From Planctomycetota bacterium (GTDB lineage: Bacteria > Planctomycetota > Planctomycetia > Gemmatales > Gemmataceae): DNA of 64,000 nucleotides. The translations under genes were made by a program, and so were the position numbers. Position 1 is the stretch's first letter. Every line of letters starts with the position of its first letter. The notes under the pieces were generated by a model. That model saw only the letters and a program-made list of their open reading frames with translations. It did not search any database and was not told the origin of the DNA. Shown piece after piece: positions 26,094 through 36,822 of this stretch. The stretch covers positions 186,001 through 250,000 of the forward strand of contig VGXS01000001.1 in NCBI GenBank assembly GCA_016873225.1. Reading direction: 5' to 3'.

Positions 26094-27407
26094 ATGCCGA
26101 TTCCCGCGTTTTTGGCCGCCACCTTTGCCCTGACCGCGGGCCAGGCCGGCGGGGTGATGTTGCGCGACGACCTTGCCTCCGACCAGTGCTACGCGATCCG
26201 GCAAGACTTGGCACTCACCGGCGAGATCCGCGTCATCCAGGAAGAGAAAATGGTGCCGCTCAAACTCGCGGCCAAGGCCACCCACGATTATTCCGAAAGA
26301 ATCCTTTCCGGCGGACCTCCCGCGGAGGCGCTCAAGGCGGTAAGGCGCTACGAAACTGCCAAGGCCACGATCACCGTGGAAGGAAGGGCCAGCGAACGGT
26401 TGCTCCGCGACGATCGACGCCTCGTGATCCTCCAGCGCGTGAAGGACACAACCAGCCATTATTCGCCCGGAGGCGCGCTTCGACGGGAAGAACTTGAACT
26501 CGTGGGCGAACACCTCGACAGCCTGGCACTGGCCGGTATTTTGCCTGGAAAGAAAGTGTCGGTTGAAGAAACCTGGGATGTCGCGCCCTCGGTGGTGCAG
26601 GCGCTTTGCCATTTCGAGGGACTGGCGGAAAACTCCGTGAAAGCCCGTCTGGCATCGGTGGTGGCGGGAAAGGCGACCATCCTGGTCTCGGGAAGGGCCG
26701 CCGGCATCGAGGTGGGGGCGACGGTGCGCGTGGAAATCGACGCGAGCCTGACCTACGACATCGCGGCCGGCCGGATTTCCGGCGCCCGTTGGCGCCAGAA
26801 AGATGAACGCGAGGCTGGCCCGGCCAGTCCCGCCGTGAGCATCGACGCGACCGTCAATTTGTCACGCAGGCCCATCGCCATCTCAGCCGGCCTGACCGAC
26901 ACATCGCTGGTGAGCGTTCCCAAGGGTTTCGAGCCCCCCGAATCGCTTCTGGCCATCGACCACAAGGATCCCAAGGGCCGGTTCGATCTGCTCCATGCAC
27001 GCGACTGGCACATGGTGGCCGTCACCAATTCCCACCTGGTGCTGAGGCTGATGGACAAGGGAGACTTCATCGCGCAGGCGACACTTTCCCAATGGACGAT
27101 GGCCGACAAGGGCAAGCGGACCGATCCGGACTCCTTCAAGGAAGCGATGAACCGCACACCGGGTTGGGAAGCCTCAAGGGAATTGCAGGCCGGCGAGGTT
27201 CCATCGGGTGACAAGCGGCAGATTTTCCGCTGGTCGGTCATCGGCAAGATGGAAGGGGTGGAGGTGATGCAAAACTTCTACCTGGTCTCATGGCCCAGCG
27301 GCAAGCAGATGGTGGTGACCGTAACGACGGCGCCCAAGCAGGCCGAGCGCCTGGGAAGCCGGGACCTGTCGCTCGTCGTCAGCCTGGACATTCCCGGTTC
27401 AAACTGA
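26094..27407 (+). CDS. Hypothetical secreted protein
   Basis: The product is 437 residues from ATG 26094, with a short signal peptide (MPIPAFLAATFALTAGQAGG). The frame is open further upstream, but that part overlaps msrB and is Pro/Arg-rich noise. Residues about 20-290 are beta-rich, with VSVEETWDVAPSVVQALC and AGRISGARWRQKDER, resembling DUF6263-like planctomycete proteins. The last about 130 residues (GRFDLLHARDWHMVA…) look like a separate PsbP-like domain. The function is unknown. It lies 67 bp after msrB and converges on kdsD. Confidence 0.7.
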   Translation: MPIPAFLAATFALTAGQAGGVMLRDDLASDQCYAIRQDLALTGEIRVIQEEKMVPLKLAAKATHDYSERILSGGPPAEALKAVRRYETAKATITVEGRASERLLRDDRRLVILQRVKDTTSHYSPGGALRREELELVGEHLDSLALAGILPGKKVSVEETWDVAPSVVQALCHFEGLAENSVKARLASVVAGKATILVSGRAAGIEVGATVRVEIDASLTYDIAAGRISGARWRQKDEREAGPASPAVSIDATVNLSRRPIAISAGLTDTSLVSVPKGFEPPESLLAIDHKDPKGRFDLLHARDWHMVAVTNSHLVLRLMDKGDFIAQATLSQWTMADKGKRTDPDSFKEAMNRTPGWEASRELQAGEVPSGDKRQIFRWSVIGKMEGVEVMQNFYLVSWPSGKQMVVTVTTAPKQAERLGSRDLSLVVSLDIPGSN

Positions 27408-27413
27408 GGCGGA

Positions 27414-28505
27414 TCAGGCCGCTTCGTCGAGATCTTCCAGGCGCACGATGGGCGGTTCCTTGTGCCGGCGGCCCGCCGCGCCAAGTTCGAGGGCTGAAAG
27501 GCCGAGAAGGTCGGTGATGTCGAGGATGCCCACGGGCCTTCCGTCGGCGTCGATCACCGGCAGTTCCGAGATCTTCTTGCGGCGCATCAGTTCCAGCGCC
27601 TCCTCGACCCGCGTGCCGGCGGGAACCGTGGCGGGGCTGGCCGTCATACGCTTGCGCACGGGTTCGTCGAGCGCGTGCTCCTCGCGGCGCTCAATAAGCC
27701 TCGCGAGGTCGGAGTCGGTGAAGATGCCGGCCAGCCTGCCCTCGCCGTCGAGCAGCATGAGGGCACCGGTGCGGCGGCCGCGCAGGCCCGCCTCGGCGAA
27801 CACCTGCCGAATCGTGTGGCTCTGCGGCGCGAGCCGAAGTTCATCACCCCGACGCATCACCTTCTCGACACGGGCCAACCGCCTGCCAAGGCTTCCCGCG
27901 GGATGAAACCGGGCGAATTCCTCAGGTGTGAAGCTGCGCTCGCGGCTCAGACCGAAGGCGAGCGCGTCGCCCAGGGCGATCATCGCCGTCGTGCTGGCGC
28001 TGGGAGCGAGCCCCAAGGGACACACCTCCTCGAGCGGGCCATACACAAGCGCGATGTCGGCTCGCGCCGCCAGGGTGCTGTGGGCCCGGGCCGTGACCGC
28101 CACGATGCCGGCACACAAATCGGCAAGGGGGTCGAGGAGCTTGAGCACTTCCTCGCTTTCGCCCGAATGGGACAAAACCAGGGCCACATCGCTGGCATGG
28201 ACCATTCCCAAGTCGCCATGCACGGCACGGGTGGGATCGAGAAAATAGGCGCGCGTTCCGGTGCTGTTGAGGGTGCCGGCGATCTTCTGGCCGACATCGG
28301 CCGACTTGCCCACGCCGGTGATCGCAATCCGGCCCGGCCCCAGCTTGACGGCGCCGGCCAGCATGTCGATGGCTTGCTCGAAGCGATGGTCGAGGCGGTC
28401 GGCAACGGCCTCAAGTGCCGCGGCCTCGGCCCGGAGGATACGCCGGCCATGCGCGACGCGCTCGGATTCCATCAAGTTGTCATTGTCGATGGATTTGCGG
28501 GCCAT
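27414..28505 (-). CDS. kdsD: Arabinose-5-phosphate isomerase (KpsF/GutQ family)
   Basis: This 363-residue protein has an N-terminal SIS sugar-isomerase domain (GVGKSADVGQKIAGTLNSTGT; LSHSGESEEVL; GLAPSASTTAMIALGDALA) and two C-terminal CBS domains (MTASPATVPAGTRVEEAL; VIDADGRPVGILDITDLL). The family interconverts ribulose-5-phosphate and arabinose-5-phosphate for KDO and lipopolysaccharide synthesis. The start at 28505 is supported by GGGAGG seven bases upstream; a longer in-frame start at 28535 is less likely. It is the last gene of the pheA-aroF-tpiA-kdsD row. Confidence 0.92.
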   Translation of the reverse strand: MARKSIDNDNLMESERVAHGRRILRAEAAALEAVADRLDHRFEQAIDMLAGAVKLGPGRIAITGVGKSADVGQKIAGTLNSTGTRAYFLDPTRAVHGDLGMVHASDVALVLSHSGESEEVLKLLDPLADLCAGIVAVTARAHSTLAARADIALVYGPLEEVCPLGLAPSASTTAMIALGDALAFGLSRERSFTPEEFARFHPAGSLGRRLARVEKVMRRGDELRLAPQSHTIRQVFAEAGLRGRRTGALMLLDGEGRLAGIFTDSDLARLIERREEHALDEPVRKRMTASPATVPAGTRVEEALELMRRKKISELPVIDADGRPVGILDITDLLGLSALELGAAGRRHKEPPIVRLEDLDEAA

Positions 28506-28607
28506 CCTGACCTCCCTCGCGAGCGTCCATGCCAAGAGGGTTGAACCAGAGATAGTTTGGCCCGTCGGGTCGGGCGATTCAAGCCGAATGACAGAAGATG
28601 TCTTCTG

Positions 28608-29378
28608 CTAGCGAGCCCCGGCTTCGATGATCTTCAGGAACCGGCCGGCATCGAGGCTGGCGCCGCCGATCAGGCCGCCATCGACATCCGGCTGGGCAAG
28701 CAGTTGCGGCGCGTTGTCGGGCACAAGGCTGCCGCCGTAAAGGATTTGCAATTTCGAGGCGACTTCGGGCCCGAATTCTTCCGAGGCGCGGCCCCGCAGG
28801 AAGGCGTGGGCCTCCTGGGCCTGCTCCGGAGTGGCATTGTGGCCGGTGCCGATGGCCCAAACCGGTTCGTAGGCCAGCACCACATTGGACATCTGCTCGC
28901 GGGAAAGGCCATGGCAGCCGTGGTGGAACTGTTCCTTGAGCACGGCCAAGGTGCGCTGCTCCTGACGCTCGGCGAGCGTTTCGCCCACGCACAGGATCAC
29001 GGTGAGGCCGTGTTGGAGGGCTGCCTTGGTCTTGTGGTTTATCTGCGCGTCGGTCTCTCCCATCTTGTGACGCCGTTCGGAGTGGCCAAGGATCACATAA
29101 TGGCACCCGGAGTCCTTGAGCATGGCGGGGGAAACCTCGCCTGTGAAGGCGCCACTGGCCTCATGGTGGCAGTTTTGGGCCCCTAGGCCGACCTTGGATC
29201 CCTTGATGGCCTCGGCCGCAACGGCGAGGTAGGGAAACGGCGGACAGACCGCGACCTGAACCTTGTCGGCCCAGGCGGGATTAGCCGCCAGGCCGGCGAC
29301 AACCTGCGAGGCGAGGTCGCGGGCCTTGGCCGTGTCGGTGTTCATCTTCCAGTTGCCGGCCACGAATTTCCTGCGCAT
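28608..29378 (-). CDS. tpiA: Triosephosphate isomerase
   Basis: This 256-residue TIM-barrel enzyme interconverts glyceraldehyde-3-phosphate and dihydroxyacetone phosphate in glycolysis. The catalytic residues are present: Lys11 in GNWKMN, His99 in ILGHSERR and Glu171 in AYEPVWAIGTG. The phosphate-binding YGGSLVPDN and GGLIGGASL loops are intact. The ribosome-binding site GGAAGG precedes the ATG. It lies 22 bp after aroF and ends in TAG. Confidence 0.97.
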   Translation of the reverse strand: MRRKFVAGNWKMNTDTAKARDLASQVVAGLAANPAWADKVQVAVCPPFPYLAVAAEAIKGSKVGLGAQNCHHEASGAFTGEVSPAMLKDSGCHYVILGHSERRHKMGETDAQINHKTKAALQHGLTVILCVGETLAERQEQRTLAVLKEQFHHGCHGLSREQMSNVVLAYEPVWAIGTGHNATPEQAQEAHAFLRGRASEEFGPEVASKLQILYGGSLVPDNAPQLLAQPDVDGGLIGGASLDAGRFLKIIEAGAR

Positions 29379-29399
29379 GGGAAACCTTCCTTGCTGAGG

Positions 29400-30434
<1,035 letters not shown>

Positions 30435-30472
30435 TTGAGCTCTTCGGGTCTTGAGGTGGAGCGGTCGGGGAC

Positions 30473-31618
30473 TCAGTGGGGCATCGGAGCGACTGGATAC
30501 GAGCCGAGAACGCGGAGGTCGCGGCAAGTGGCGGACAACGCCTTGATCACCTTGGCGACCTTGGGATCTTCCTGATGCCCCTCGATGTCGACAAAGAAAA
30601 GGTACTCGGGCTTCTCGGCCCGGCCGGCGCGCGCGGGGAACGACTCGATCCATGTCAGGTTGATCTTCGACTGCCGGAACAGGTCGAGGGCCTCGACAAG
30701 GGCCCCCGGGGCGTGCGCGATCCGGAAAACGAGGCTCGTCTTGTCGTGGGAGCCCTTGGAACACTTGTGGCGGCCGATGACGGCGAAGCGGGTTTCGTTA
30801 TCCGGATAATCCTCGATATCGCTGAAAAGGAGGCGGAGGCCGTAGCGGCTCGCCGCCTGCCGGCTGGCGACCGCCGCGGCGCCGGGCTCGCGCTGGGCCA
30901 ACTCGGCCGCGGTGGCCGTGCTCGACACCTCCACCTGCTTGGCGTGCGGGACATTCTTGGAAAGCCAGGTGCGGCACTGCGACAGGGCCTGGGGCTTGCT
31001 GTACACCCGGCGGATGTCCTGCTGGTCGCACTGCGCCATGAGGTGATGGTGAACCTGCAGGCGGACCTCGCTCGAGATGATCATCTGAGGCATCTGGAGG
31101 AACATGTCCAGCGTGTCGGCGATGCGGCCGTCCGTGGAGTTCTCGACGGGAACCACGCCGAAGTCGACATGGCCGCGGTGAACCTCCTCGAACACCGTCG
31201 GAATGCTGCCCACGGCGACAAGTTCCACCGACTGGCCGAACTTGTCGATGGCCGCGAGGTGGCTGAAGGAAAACTCGGGGCCGAGATAGGCGACTTTCAG
31301 GACTTTCTGGAGCGCCCTCGAACCGGACATGATTTCGCGGAAGATCGCGCGCACCGCCGAAGGCTCGAGCTGGCCTCCCTGGGAATGGTGCTGGTCGAGC
31401 ACATGCTTAAGCACCTCCTCCTCCCGAACCGGGGAGAAGATCTCGGTGCCGTTTTCGTTTTTCAGCTTGCCGATCTCGGCGGCATGGCTGGCGCGCTCGT
31501 TGATCAGCTTGAGGATCTGCTGGTCAAGCCTGTCAATCTTTTCGCGAACGGCCTTGAGGGTGCCGGTGGCCTTGCCACCGTGCCCGGAGGCCGGGCTTTC
31601 TTCGTTCTTTCTTGCCAT
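30473..31618 (-). CDS. pheA: Chorismate mutase / prephenate dehydratase (P-protein)
   Basis: This 381-residue bifunctional enzyme makes phenylpyruvate from chorismate. It has a chorismate mutase AroQ domain (about 20-100; [19 protein letters not shown]), a prephenate dehydratase domain (about 105-280; [42 protein letters not shown]) and a C-terminal ACT domain ([27 protein letters not shown]) for phenylalanine feedback. ATG 31618 is preferred over 31660. It heads the leftward operon with aroF, tpiA and kdsD, with 39 bp to aroF. Confidence 0.95.
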   Translation of the reverse strand: MARKNEESPASGHGGKATGTLKAVREKIDRLDQQILKLINERASHAAEIGKLKNENGTEIFSPVREEEVLKHVLDQHHSQGGQLEPSAVRAIFREIMSGSRALQKVLKVAYLGPEFSFSHLAAIDKFGQSVELVAVGSIPTVFEEVHRGHVDFGVVPVENSTDGRIADTLDMFLQMPQMIISSEVRLQVHHHLMAQCDQQDIRRVYSKPQALSQCRTWLSKNVPHAKQVEVSSTATAAELAQREPGAAAVASRQAASRYGLRLLFSDIEDYPDNETRFAVIGRHKCSKGSHDKTSLVFRIAHAPGALVEALDLFRQSKINLTWIESFPARAGRAEKPEYLFFVDIEGHQEDPKVAKVIKALSATCRDLRVLGSYPVAPMPH

Positions 31619-31697
31619 CACGGAAGCCCGTCCCGGGGACCTCGGGTATTCACTGGCCAATGTGGTTAATCTTAGGGCCTGAAAAGCTTTTCGTCTA

Positions 31698-32444
31698 TCA
31701 ATCCATCCAGTCGAGGCAATGGACCAACATCAAGTCCGCCAGGCGGGTATCGCAGGCCAACGCCCCCACATATCCCGGGGCCGGTTCAAGGTGCTCCAGC
31801 GACCATGCCAACGGATCCTCACCTTCGCCCAGCCGGGCAAAATGCGGCTTAACTTCTTGATCAGTTGATACTGCAACACGGTCAAGGCCGTAGGCGACCC
31901 CAAGGCCATGGGCCTTGATGAAGGCCTCCTTGCGAGTCCAGACACGATAGAACAAATCGAGTTGGGCTGATGAATCAGCCATGCCGATCGCGTCAACTTC
32001 CACGGGCGTGAAGTAACGCCGGGCCAGGTCCATGAGGTCGGTCACCGGCCTGACCCGCTCGATGTCGACGCCGATCCTGCCGGAAGGGGTGAGGGCGAAC
32101 AGCGCCCATCCGTGCGAGTGCGACAGGTTGAAGGCGAAGGGGCCATCGGCCAATTCGGGCTTGCCCTTGGCGTTGTGGGTGAACCGAACATCCCGGGCCC
32201 CAAGGCCCAAGGCCAACCCGAGGATCCGCCGCGCCATGGCCTTGCCGGCAAGGAATTCGCCCTTCACCCTGGGGGATTGGAACCGGTTCCATCGCTCGCG
32301 CTCGGAGGCATCAAGGCATTCCAGCATGGGCCCGGTGTCGGAAGCGGACACCGCGGTGGAGAACGAAACCACCAAGACATGGCCGATTTGACGCGGGATC
32401 GGAATCGACGCCAAACCGGCTTGCCGCCAGACCTGCCGGGGCAT
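31698..32444 (-). CDS. 4'-phosphopantetheinyl transferase (Sfp type)
   Basis: The 248-residue enzyme attaches the phosphopantetheine arm to acyl or peptidyl carrier proteins. Family motifs are NLSHSHGWALFAL, GVDIERVRP and WTRKEAFIKAHGLG, with the metal-binding Asp and Glu in place. It is larger than AcpS and belongs to the Sfp/Gsp group. ATG 32444 is preferred. A TTG at 32450 would overlap the yraN stop as TTGA. Last gene of the ffh-rpsP-trmD-rplS-yraN row, it is probably coupled to yraN. Confidence 0.93.
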   Translation of the reverse strand: MPRQVWRQAGLASIPIPRQIGHVLVVSFSTAVSASDTGPMLECLDASERERWNRFQSPRVKGEFLAGKAMARRILGLALGLGARDVRFTHNAKGKPELADGPFAFNLSHSHGWALFALTPSGRIGVDIERVRPVTDLMDLARRYFTPVEVDAIGMADSSAQLDLFYRVWTRKEAFIKAHGLGVAYGLDRVAVSTDQEVKPHFARLGEGEDPLAWSLEHLEPAPGYVGALACDTRLADLMLVHCLDWMD

Positions 32445-32446
32445 CG

Positions 32447-32872
32447 TCAAGGATCCATCCCGCCATGGGCGGGCATGTCAAAGGCATCGCGATGGTGTTC
32501 TACCACCGGATCGCCGCCGGGCGGCCAGGCAATGGCCAGGACATCGAAACGGCAATCAAGCGCTTCCAGACGGTGCCTGCGACGAAACCAGATGGCCATG
32601 CGGGCGACTCGTGCCTGTTTTTCCCGGTCCACGGAAGCTGCGGGAACCAACGGATCAGGTCCGGAAGTGGAGCGCACCTCCACAAATACAAGCGTGGCGC
32701 CATCCAGCGCCACGATGTCGAGTTCGCCCATGGGACAGGAGGCGTTGCGGGCGATGATGGTCCAGCCAAGTCGCCTGAGGCACCGCTGGGCGTGGCGCTC
32801 GGACCTGTCTCCCCACCATCGGCGCCACCAAGGGCGGCGAGGGTCGACGGGGCCGGCCGGCTCAGCGGACAC
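32447..32872 (-). CDS. yraN: YraN/UPF0102 family endonuclease-like protein
   Basis: This 141-residue protein has the YraN pattern: GxxSERHAQRCLRRLGWTIIARN, GELDIVALDG, LVFVEVRS and the charged tail. The fold is that of Holliday-junction-resolvase-like nucleases, and the biological role is poorly known. The start is GTG at 32872, 15 bp after rplS. In many bacteria yraN sits near rplS and rnhB, consistent with this position. Confidence 0.92.
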   Translation of the reverse strand: MSAEPAGPVDPRRPWWRRWWGDRSERHAQRCLRRLGWTIIARNASCPMGELDIVALDGATLVFVEVRSTSGPDPLVPAASVDREKQARVARMAIWFRRRHRLEALDCRFDVLAIAWPPGGDPVVEHHRDAFDMPAHGGMDP

Positions 32873-32887
32873 GGTGCCGGTCTGGCA

Positions 32888-33295
32888 TCAAGCCTTTGGC
32901 GCGGGCCCCTTGGCCTTGCGCTCGCGCAGGCGGGTCGCCTTGCCGACCCTCTTGCGGAGATAATACAGCTTGGCGCGCCGGACAACGCCCGTGCGTCGAA
33001 CTTCCAGCTTGGCGATCAGCGGGCTGTGCAGCGGAAAAACGCGCTCCACGCCCTCGCCTTGAACGATGCGGCGGACTGTGAACGCCTCGTTGGCGCCGGA
33101 GCCCTTCATGCCGATCACGACGCCCGTGAATACCTGGCTGCGTTCCTTCTCGCCTTCCAGGATGCGCAGGTGCACATCAACGGTGTCGCCCACCTGAAAG
33201 GCGGCGATGGTGCGGGAAATTTTGGCGGCTTCGGTGGACTTCGAGGCGAATTCCTTGACCTCGGAATCAATCCGGGCCATCACGGCGTTCTTCAT
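32888..33295 (-). CDS. rplS: 50S ribosomal protein L19
   Basis: This 135-residue ribosomal protein lies at the 30S-50S interface. The family signatures are [28 protein letters not shown], and the [19 protein letters not shown]-terminal motif. The start overlaps the trmD stop by four bases (ATGA). A second Met at residue 6 is an alternative start. The lysine-rich tail is somewhat longer than usual. Confidence 0.98.
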   Translation of the reverse strand: MKNAVMARIDSEVKEFASKSTEAAKISRTIAAFQVGDTVDVHLRILEGEKERSQVFTGVVIGMKGSGANEAFTVRRIVQGEGVERVFPLHSPLIAKLEVRRTGVVRRAKLYYLRKRVGKATRLRERKAKGPAPKA

Positions 33296-34026
33296 GGCGC
33301 GTTACCCCCGTCGATTTTCCTGAAACTTGAGTCTACCAGACTTCCCGAGGAAGGGGAGTCTGATTTTTGCGGCGTGGCGCTCCGCTGGGCCGATTGGCCA
33401 TGCCTCCAGGAGGCAATGGCCTGATGGTTTCCCTCAAGCAGCACCTCGGGCACGGCCATGTCGCGAAAAACCCTTGGGCGGGTGAACTGGGGATACTCGA
33501 GCCAACCGGGTTCGCGGTGCGATTCCTCATCCGCGCTGCCGGGGTCGCCCAGGAACCCGGGCAGCAGCCTGGCGACCGCGTCGATGAGCACCATGGCCGG
33601 CGCCTCTCCGCCATTGCAAACATAATCGCCCACGGATAATTCGAGGGGCTTGAGGCCCTGGCGGATGCGGTCGTCAAATCCCTCATAACGGCCGCACAGG
33701 AGAATCAGCCTCGGTTCACGGGAAAGCGCCTCCACGCGTGGCTGTCGCAACCGCTCGCCCGCCGGGGTCAGCATGACAAGCGTGGAGGGCCCCGCCTCGG
33801 CGCGAACATCCTCCACGGCGCGGAAAACCGGCCCGCACATGAGAACCATGCCCGGACCGCCGCCATAGGGTCGGTCATCGACCACCTTGTGGGTGCCCTC
33901 GGCCCAGTCGCGGAGGTTTCTGGGCCTGATGTCAAGGATGCCCTTGGCCCTGGCTTTGCTCACAAGGCTTTCGTCAAGGTAGCCCTCAAAAAGCCCGGGA
34001 AACAGGGTGAGGACATCAATGCGCAT
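33292..34026 (-). CDS. trmD: tRNA (guanine-N1)-methyltransferase
   Basis: This 244-residue enzyme methylates G37 of tRNAs using S-adenosylmethionine. Hallmarks are [40 protein letters not shown], the knot region [30 protein letters not shown] and the C-terminal PQFTRPRVF and [13 protein letters not shown]. The start at 34026 follows rpsP by 22 bp. The rimM gene, normally between rpsP and trmD, is missing here. Confidence 0.98.
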   Translation of the reverse strand: MRIDVLTLFPGLFEGYLDESLVSKARAKGILDIRPRNLRDWAEGTHKVVDDRPYGGGPGMVLMCGPVFRAVEDVRAEAGPSTLVMLTPAGERLRQPRVEALSREPRLILLCGRYEGFDDRIRQGLKPLELSVGDYVCNGGEAPAMVLIDAVARLLPGFLGDPGSADEESHREPGWLEYPQFTRPRVFRDMAVPEVLLEGNHQAIASWRHGQSAQRSATPQKSDSPSSGSLVDSSFRKIDGGNAP

Positions 34027-34048
34027 GGCAGACGCCGCCCAAACCGGT

Positions 34049-34330
34049 TCAGGAGGTCTTGGCCTCGCCGGCCGGTTGGCGGAACTTGTCCATGTACTTC
34101 TTGAGGAAAACCTGGACCCGCTCGCTCGCCTTGGCGCCAACGCTCATCCAGTACTCGATGCGCGCGGGCACCAGCGTGACGCGGTTTTCCTTGTCCTTCA
34201 TGTGGGGATCGTAGGTTCCCAACTCCTCAAGCACCCGCCCGTCGCGGGGTTGATGATGGTCGATCGCCACGATCCGGAAAAAGTGCCGGTGCTTGCGACC
34301 CATTTGTTTCATGCGAATGCGTACGGCCAC
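34049..34330 (-). CDS. rpsP: 30S ribosomal protein S16
   Basis: This 93-residue ribosomal protein has the typical MAVRIRMKQMGRKHRHFFRIVAID N terminus and the GTYDPHMKDKENRVTL and RIEYWMSVGAKASERV motifs. It lies 46 bp after ffh and 22 bp before trmD, the standard ribosome-maturation cluster. Confidence 0.98.
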   Translation of the reverse strand: MAVRIRMKQMGRKHRHFFRIVAIDHHQPRDGRVLEELGTYDPHMKDKENRVTLVPARIEYWMSVGAKASERVQVFLKKYMDKFRQPAGEAKTS

Positions 34331-34376
34331 GAATCACCTCTCCAACTCGGGAAAACAAACTCCACGAAGCGCCATC

Positions 34377-35852
34377 CTAGCGCTTTTTCTTCTTGCGCTC
34401 CTCGGCGCGTTCCCTCGGGCTCTTCCGGTGCCCCGTGTCTCCCTTCGACACGAATTTGGCTCCCGGCATGAACGCGCCCATCTTGCTCATGCCCGACATC
34501 AGCTTGATCCGCTCAAGCATTGACATCTTCGCCATGGCGCGCATCACATTGCGCATCATGTCGAACTGGGTCAGCAGTTGCTTGACCTCCTCGGCGCGGG
34601 TGCCGCTTCCGCGGGCGATCCGCAAGCGGCGGTCGTAGTCGATGTCGTCGGGGTTGGCGCGCTCCTTGCGCGTCATCGAGTCGATAATCCCCTGGATGCG
34701 GCGGATCGACGCCTCGGGATCCTGCCCGGGAGGCATCATCTGCGACATTCCCGGCAGGCTGTTGATAAGGTCCTTGGCGGGTCCCATCTTCTTGAGCATG
34801 TCGAGTTGCTTGCGGAAGTCGTTCAGGTTGAACGATCCCTCCTCGAGCTTTTTCTGCTGTTTTTCCCGCTCCTCCTCGCTGATCTCCGACTGGACCCGCG
34901 AGACCTTGTCGATGAGCGAGAGGATGTCCCCCTGGCCGAGGATGCGCTGCGCCATCCCCTCGGGCCTGAACTCCTCGAGGCGGTCGAGCTTTTCGCCCAT
35001 TCCGAGGAACTTGATCGGAACCTTGGTGACTTCCTTGATGGAAAGCGCGGCGCCACCGCGGGCGTCGCCGTCCATCTTGGTGAGGATCACGCCGTTGAGT
35101 TCGAGGGCCTCGTTGAACGCCTTGGCGCTGTTGACGGCATCCTGGCCGGTGAGGGCGTCGCAAACAAAATAAACATGGTCGGGGCCGACCACACGGTCGA
35201 TCTGCCGGAGTTCCTCCATCGGCATGTCGGCGACATGGAGCCTGCCGGCGGTGTCGAGGATGACCAGGTCGCAGCCCTTGTCGCGCGCCTTGTTGATGGC
35301 GGCCTTGCAGATCTCAACGGCGCCGGGCCCGCCCACGCGGTTGCCCGCATCGTCGGTTTGGCCCGGCTCGATATGCACCGGAACGCCGATCTGCTCGGCC
35401 AGAACCCGCAACTGCTCCATGGCGGCGGGGCGCTGAAGGTCGGCACCCACCAGCATGGGCGTCCTGCCAGCCTGCTTGGCCGTCAGGGCCAGTTTGCCAG
35501 CCGTGGTGGTTTTGCCCTGGCCCTGAAGGCCGCAAAGCATCAACACCGCCGGGCGATCCTTGCGCGGCATCGGCAGTTTTGTGTCGACGGGGCCCATGAG
35601 GGCCACCAGTTCGTCGTACACGCACTTGAGGATCTGTTCGCCGGGATCGATCGACCGGATCACCGTCTGCCCGATCGACTTTTCCGTCACCCGGGTGAGG
35701 AACGCGCCGACAACCTCATGGTGGACATCGGCGTCGAGCAATGCCCGGCGCACATCCTGCATGGCGTCGCGGATATTGGCTTCGGTGAGCCTTCCGCGGC
35801 CTCGCAGGCGCTTGAGCGCGTCTCCCAGGGTCTGCTGCAGCGTCTCGAACAT
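34377..35852 (-). CDS. ffh: Signal recognition particle protein Ffh
   Basis: This 491-residue GTPase of the signal recognition particle targets membrane proteins to the translocon. An N-domain (MFETLQQTLGDALKRL) is followed by the G-domain (GLQGQGKTTTAGKLA, VGADLQRPAAMEQL, DTAGRLHVADMPM, TKMDGDARGGAALSI) and a methionine-rich M-domain (LDMLKKMGPAKDLINSLPGMSQMMPPG, MARMLERIK-like MSMLERIKLMSGMSKMG). The start at 35852 is chosen over 35906 because the extra 18 residues are not family-like. It heads the operon ffh-rpsP-trmD-rplS-yraN-PPTase, is divergent from the MBL hydrolase and ends in TAG. Confidence 0.97.
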   Translation of the reverse strand: MFETLQQTLGDALKRLRGRGRLTEANIRDAMQDVRRALLDADVHHEVVGAFLTRVTEKSIGQTVIRSIDPGEQILKCVYDELVALMGPVDTKLPMPRKDRPAVLMLCGLQGQGKTTTAGKLALTAKQAGRTPMLVGADLQRPAAMEQLRVLAEQIGVPVHIEPGQTDDAGNRVGGPGAVEICKAAINKARDKGCDLVILDTAGRLHVADMPMEELRQIDRVVGPDHVYFVCDALTGQDAVNSAKAFNEALELNGVILTKMDGDARGGAALSIKEVTKVPIKFLGMGEKLDRLEEFRPEGMAQRILGQGDILSLIDKVSRVQSEISEEEREKQQKKLEEGSFNLNDFRKQLDMLKKMGPAKDLINSLPGMSQMMPPGQDPEASIRRIQGIIDSMTRKERANPDDIDYDRRLRIARGSGTRAEEVKQLLTQFDMMRNVMRAMAKMSMLERIKLMSGMSKMGAFMPGAKFVSKGDTGHRKSPRERAEERKKKKR

Positions 35853-36017
35853 GGCGCCCGGTTCAAACGGAACGGCCGGCGGCGAGTCCTCCCGCCACCG
35901 GCTCATTTCCTCAATGGGTTAGTGTAAGGTTCACAAGGCAAATGCGCAACCGTCCGGAAGATGGCGCGGCGCTACAATGGCGAGCTTGGCGACAGGCGAG
36001 GCATGATCGGTGGCGGC

Positions 36018-36800
36018 ATGAAGGGCGGCACCCTCTCTTTCCTGGGCACGGGAACCTCCGTCGGGGTGCCGATGCTCGGATGCGACTGCGCAGTTTGCCG
36101 TTCGGCCGACCCCCGAAACCACAGGTACCGCTGCGCCGTGCTTCTCCGACTCCCCGGGGGCAACCTGCTCATCGACACCCCGCCCGAGCTTCGATTGCAG
36201 CTGTTGAGGGAAGGCTCGCCACCCGTTCACGCCGTGCTGCTCACCCACTACCACGCCGACCACCTCCACGGACTCGACGACCTGCGCCCCATCCCGTTCC
36301 AGATCGGCGGACCCGTGCCCCTGCTCTGCGACGCGGAAACCGAACTCCGCGTCCGGCAAGCCTTTAGCTATGCCTTCAGCCACGGCGCCCAGGCGCTTAC
36401 CGCCGGCTTCGTGCCCCAGATCGCACTGAGGCGGATCAACCATGAACCGTTCGAGGTACTCGGGGAGCGCGTGATCCCGGTGCCCATGGAGCACGGCCCG
36501 TTCCATGTGCTGGGATTCCGCGTCAGGAACCTGGCCTACTGCACGGATGTCAAGGAAATTCCCCGATCGAGCTGGCCGTTGCTCGAGGATCTCGACACTC
36601 TCATCCTGGGCTGCCTGCGCCGCAGGCCCCACCCGGGCCACCTGAGTGTTTCCGAGGCGCTCGACATTATCGACAGGCTCCAGCCCCGACAGGCTTTCCT
36701 CACCCACATCGGCCACGAACTCGACCACTCCGGGCTGGAATCCGAACTTCCCCCCCATGTCCGGGTGGCCCACGACGGCCTCGCCGTCGACCTCCATTGA
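36018..36800 (+). CDS. MBL-fold metal-dependent hydrolase (PhnP-like)
   Basis: This 260-residue metallo-beta-lactamase-fold hydrolase begins TLSFLGTGTSVGVPMLGCDCAVCRSADPRNHRYR and has the metal motif HYHADHLHGLDD. A further site is in PVPMEHGPFHVLGF, and the C-terminal LTHIGHELDH carries ligands. The CxCxxC with GTGTSxGVP is shared with PhnP-like phosphodiesterases and related enzymes; the substrate is not known. Alternative starts lie at 35961 and 36003. It is followed by the UDP-sugar pyrophosphorylase 23 bp downstream. Confidence 0.88.
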   Translation: MKGGTLSFLGTGTSVGVPMLGCDCAVCRSADPRNHRYRCAVLLRLPGGNLLIDTPPELRLQLLREGSPPVHAVLLTHYHADHLHGLDDLRPIPFQIGGPVPLLCDAETELRVRQAFSYAFSHGAQALTAGFVPQIALRRINHEPFEVLGERVIPVPMEHGPFHVLGFRVRNLAYCTDVKEIPRSSWPLLEDLDTLILGCLRRRPHPGHLSVSEALDIIDRLQPRQAFLTHIGHELDHSGLESELPPHVRVAHDGLAVDLH

Positions 36801-36822
36801 CCCGCCGCCGGGGGTGCAGGGT

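Noticed and set aside
30476-31669. 397-codon open frame opposite pheA.
   Set aside because: High-GC antisense shadow; the minus strand encodes a clear chorismate mutase-prephenate dehydratase.
34578-35927. 449-codon open frame opposite ffh.
   Set aside because: Antisense shadow of ffh; no domain is recognisable, while the ffh frame has all GTPase motifs.
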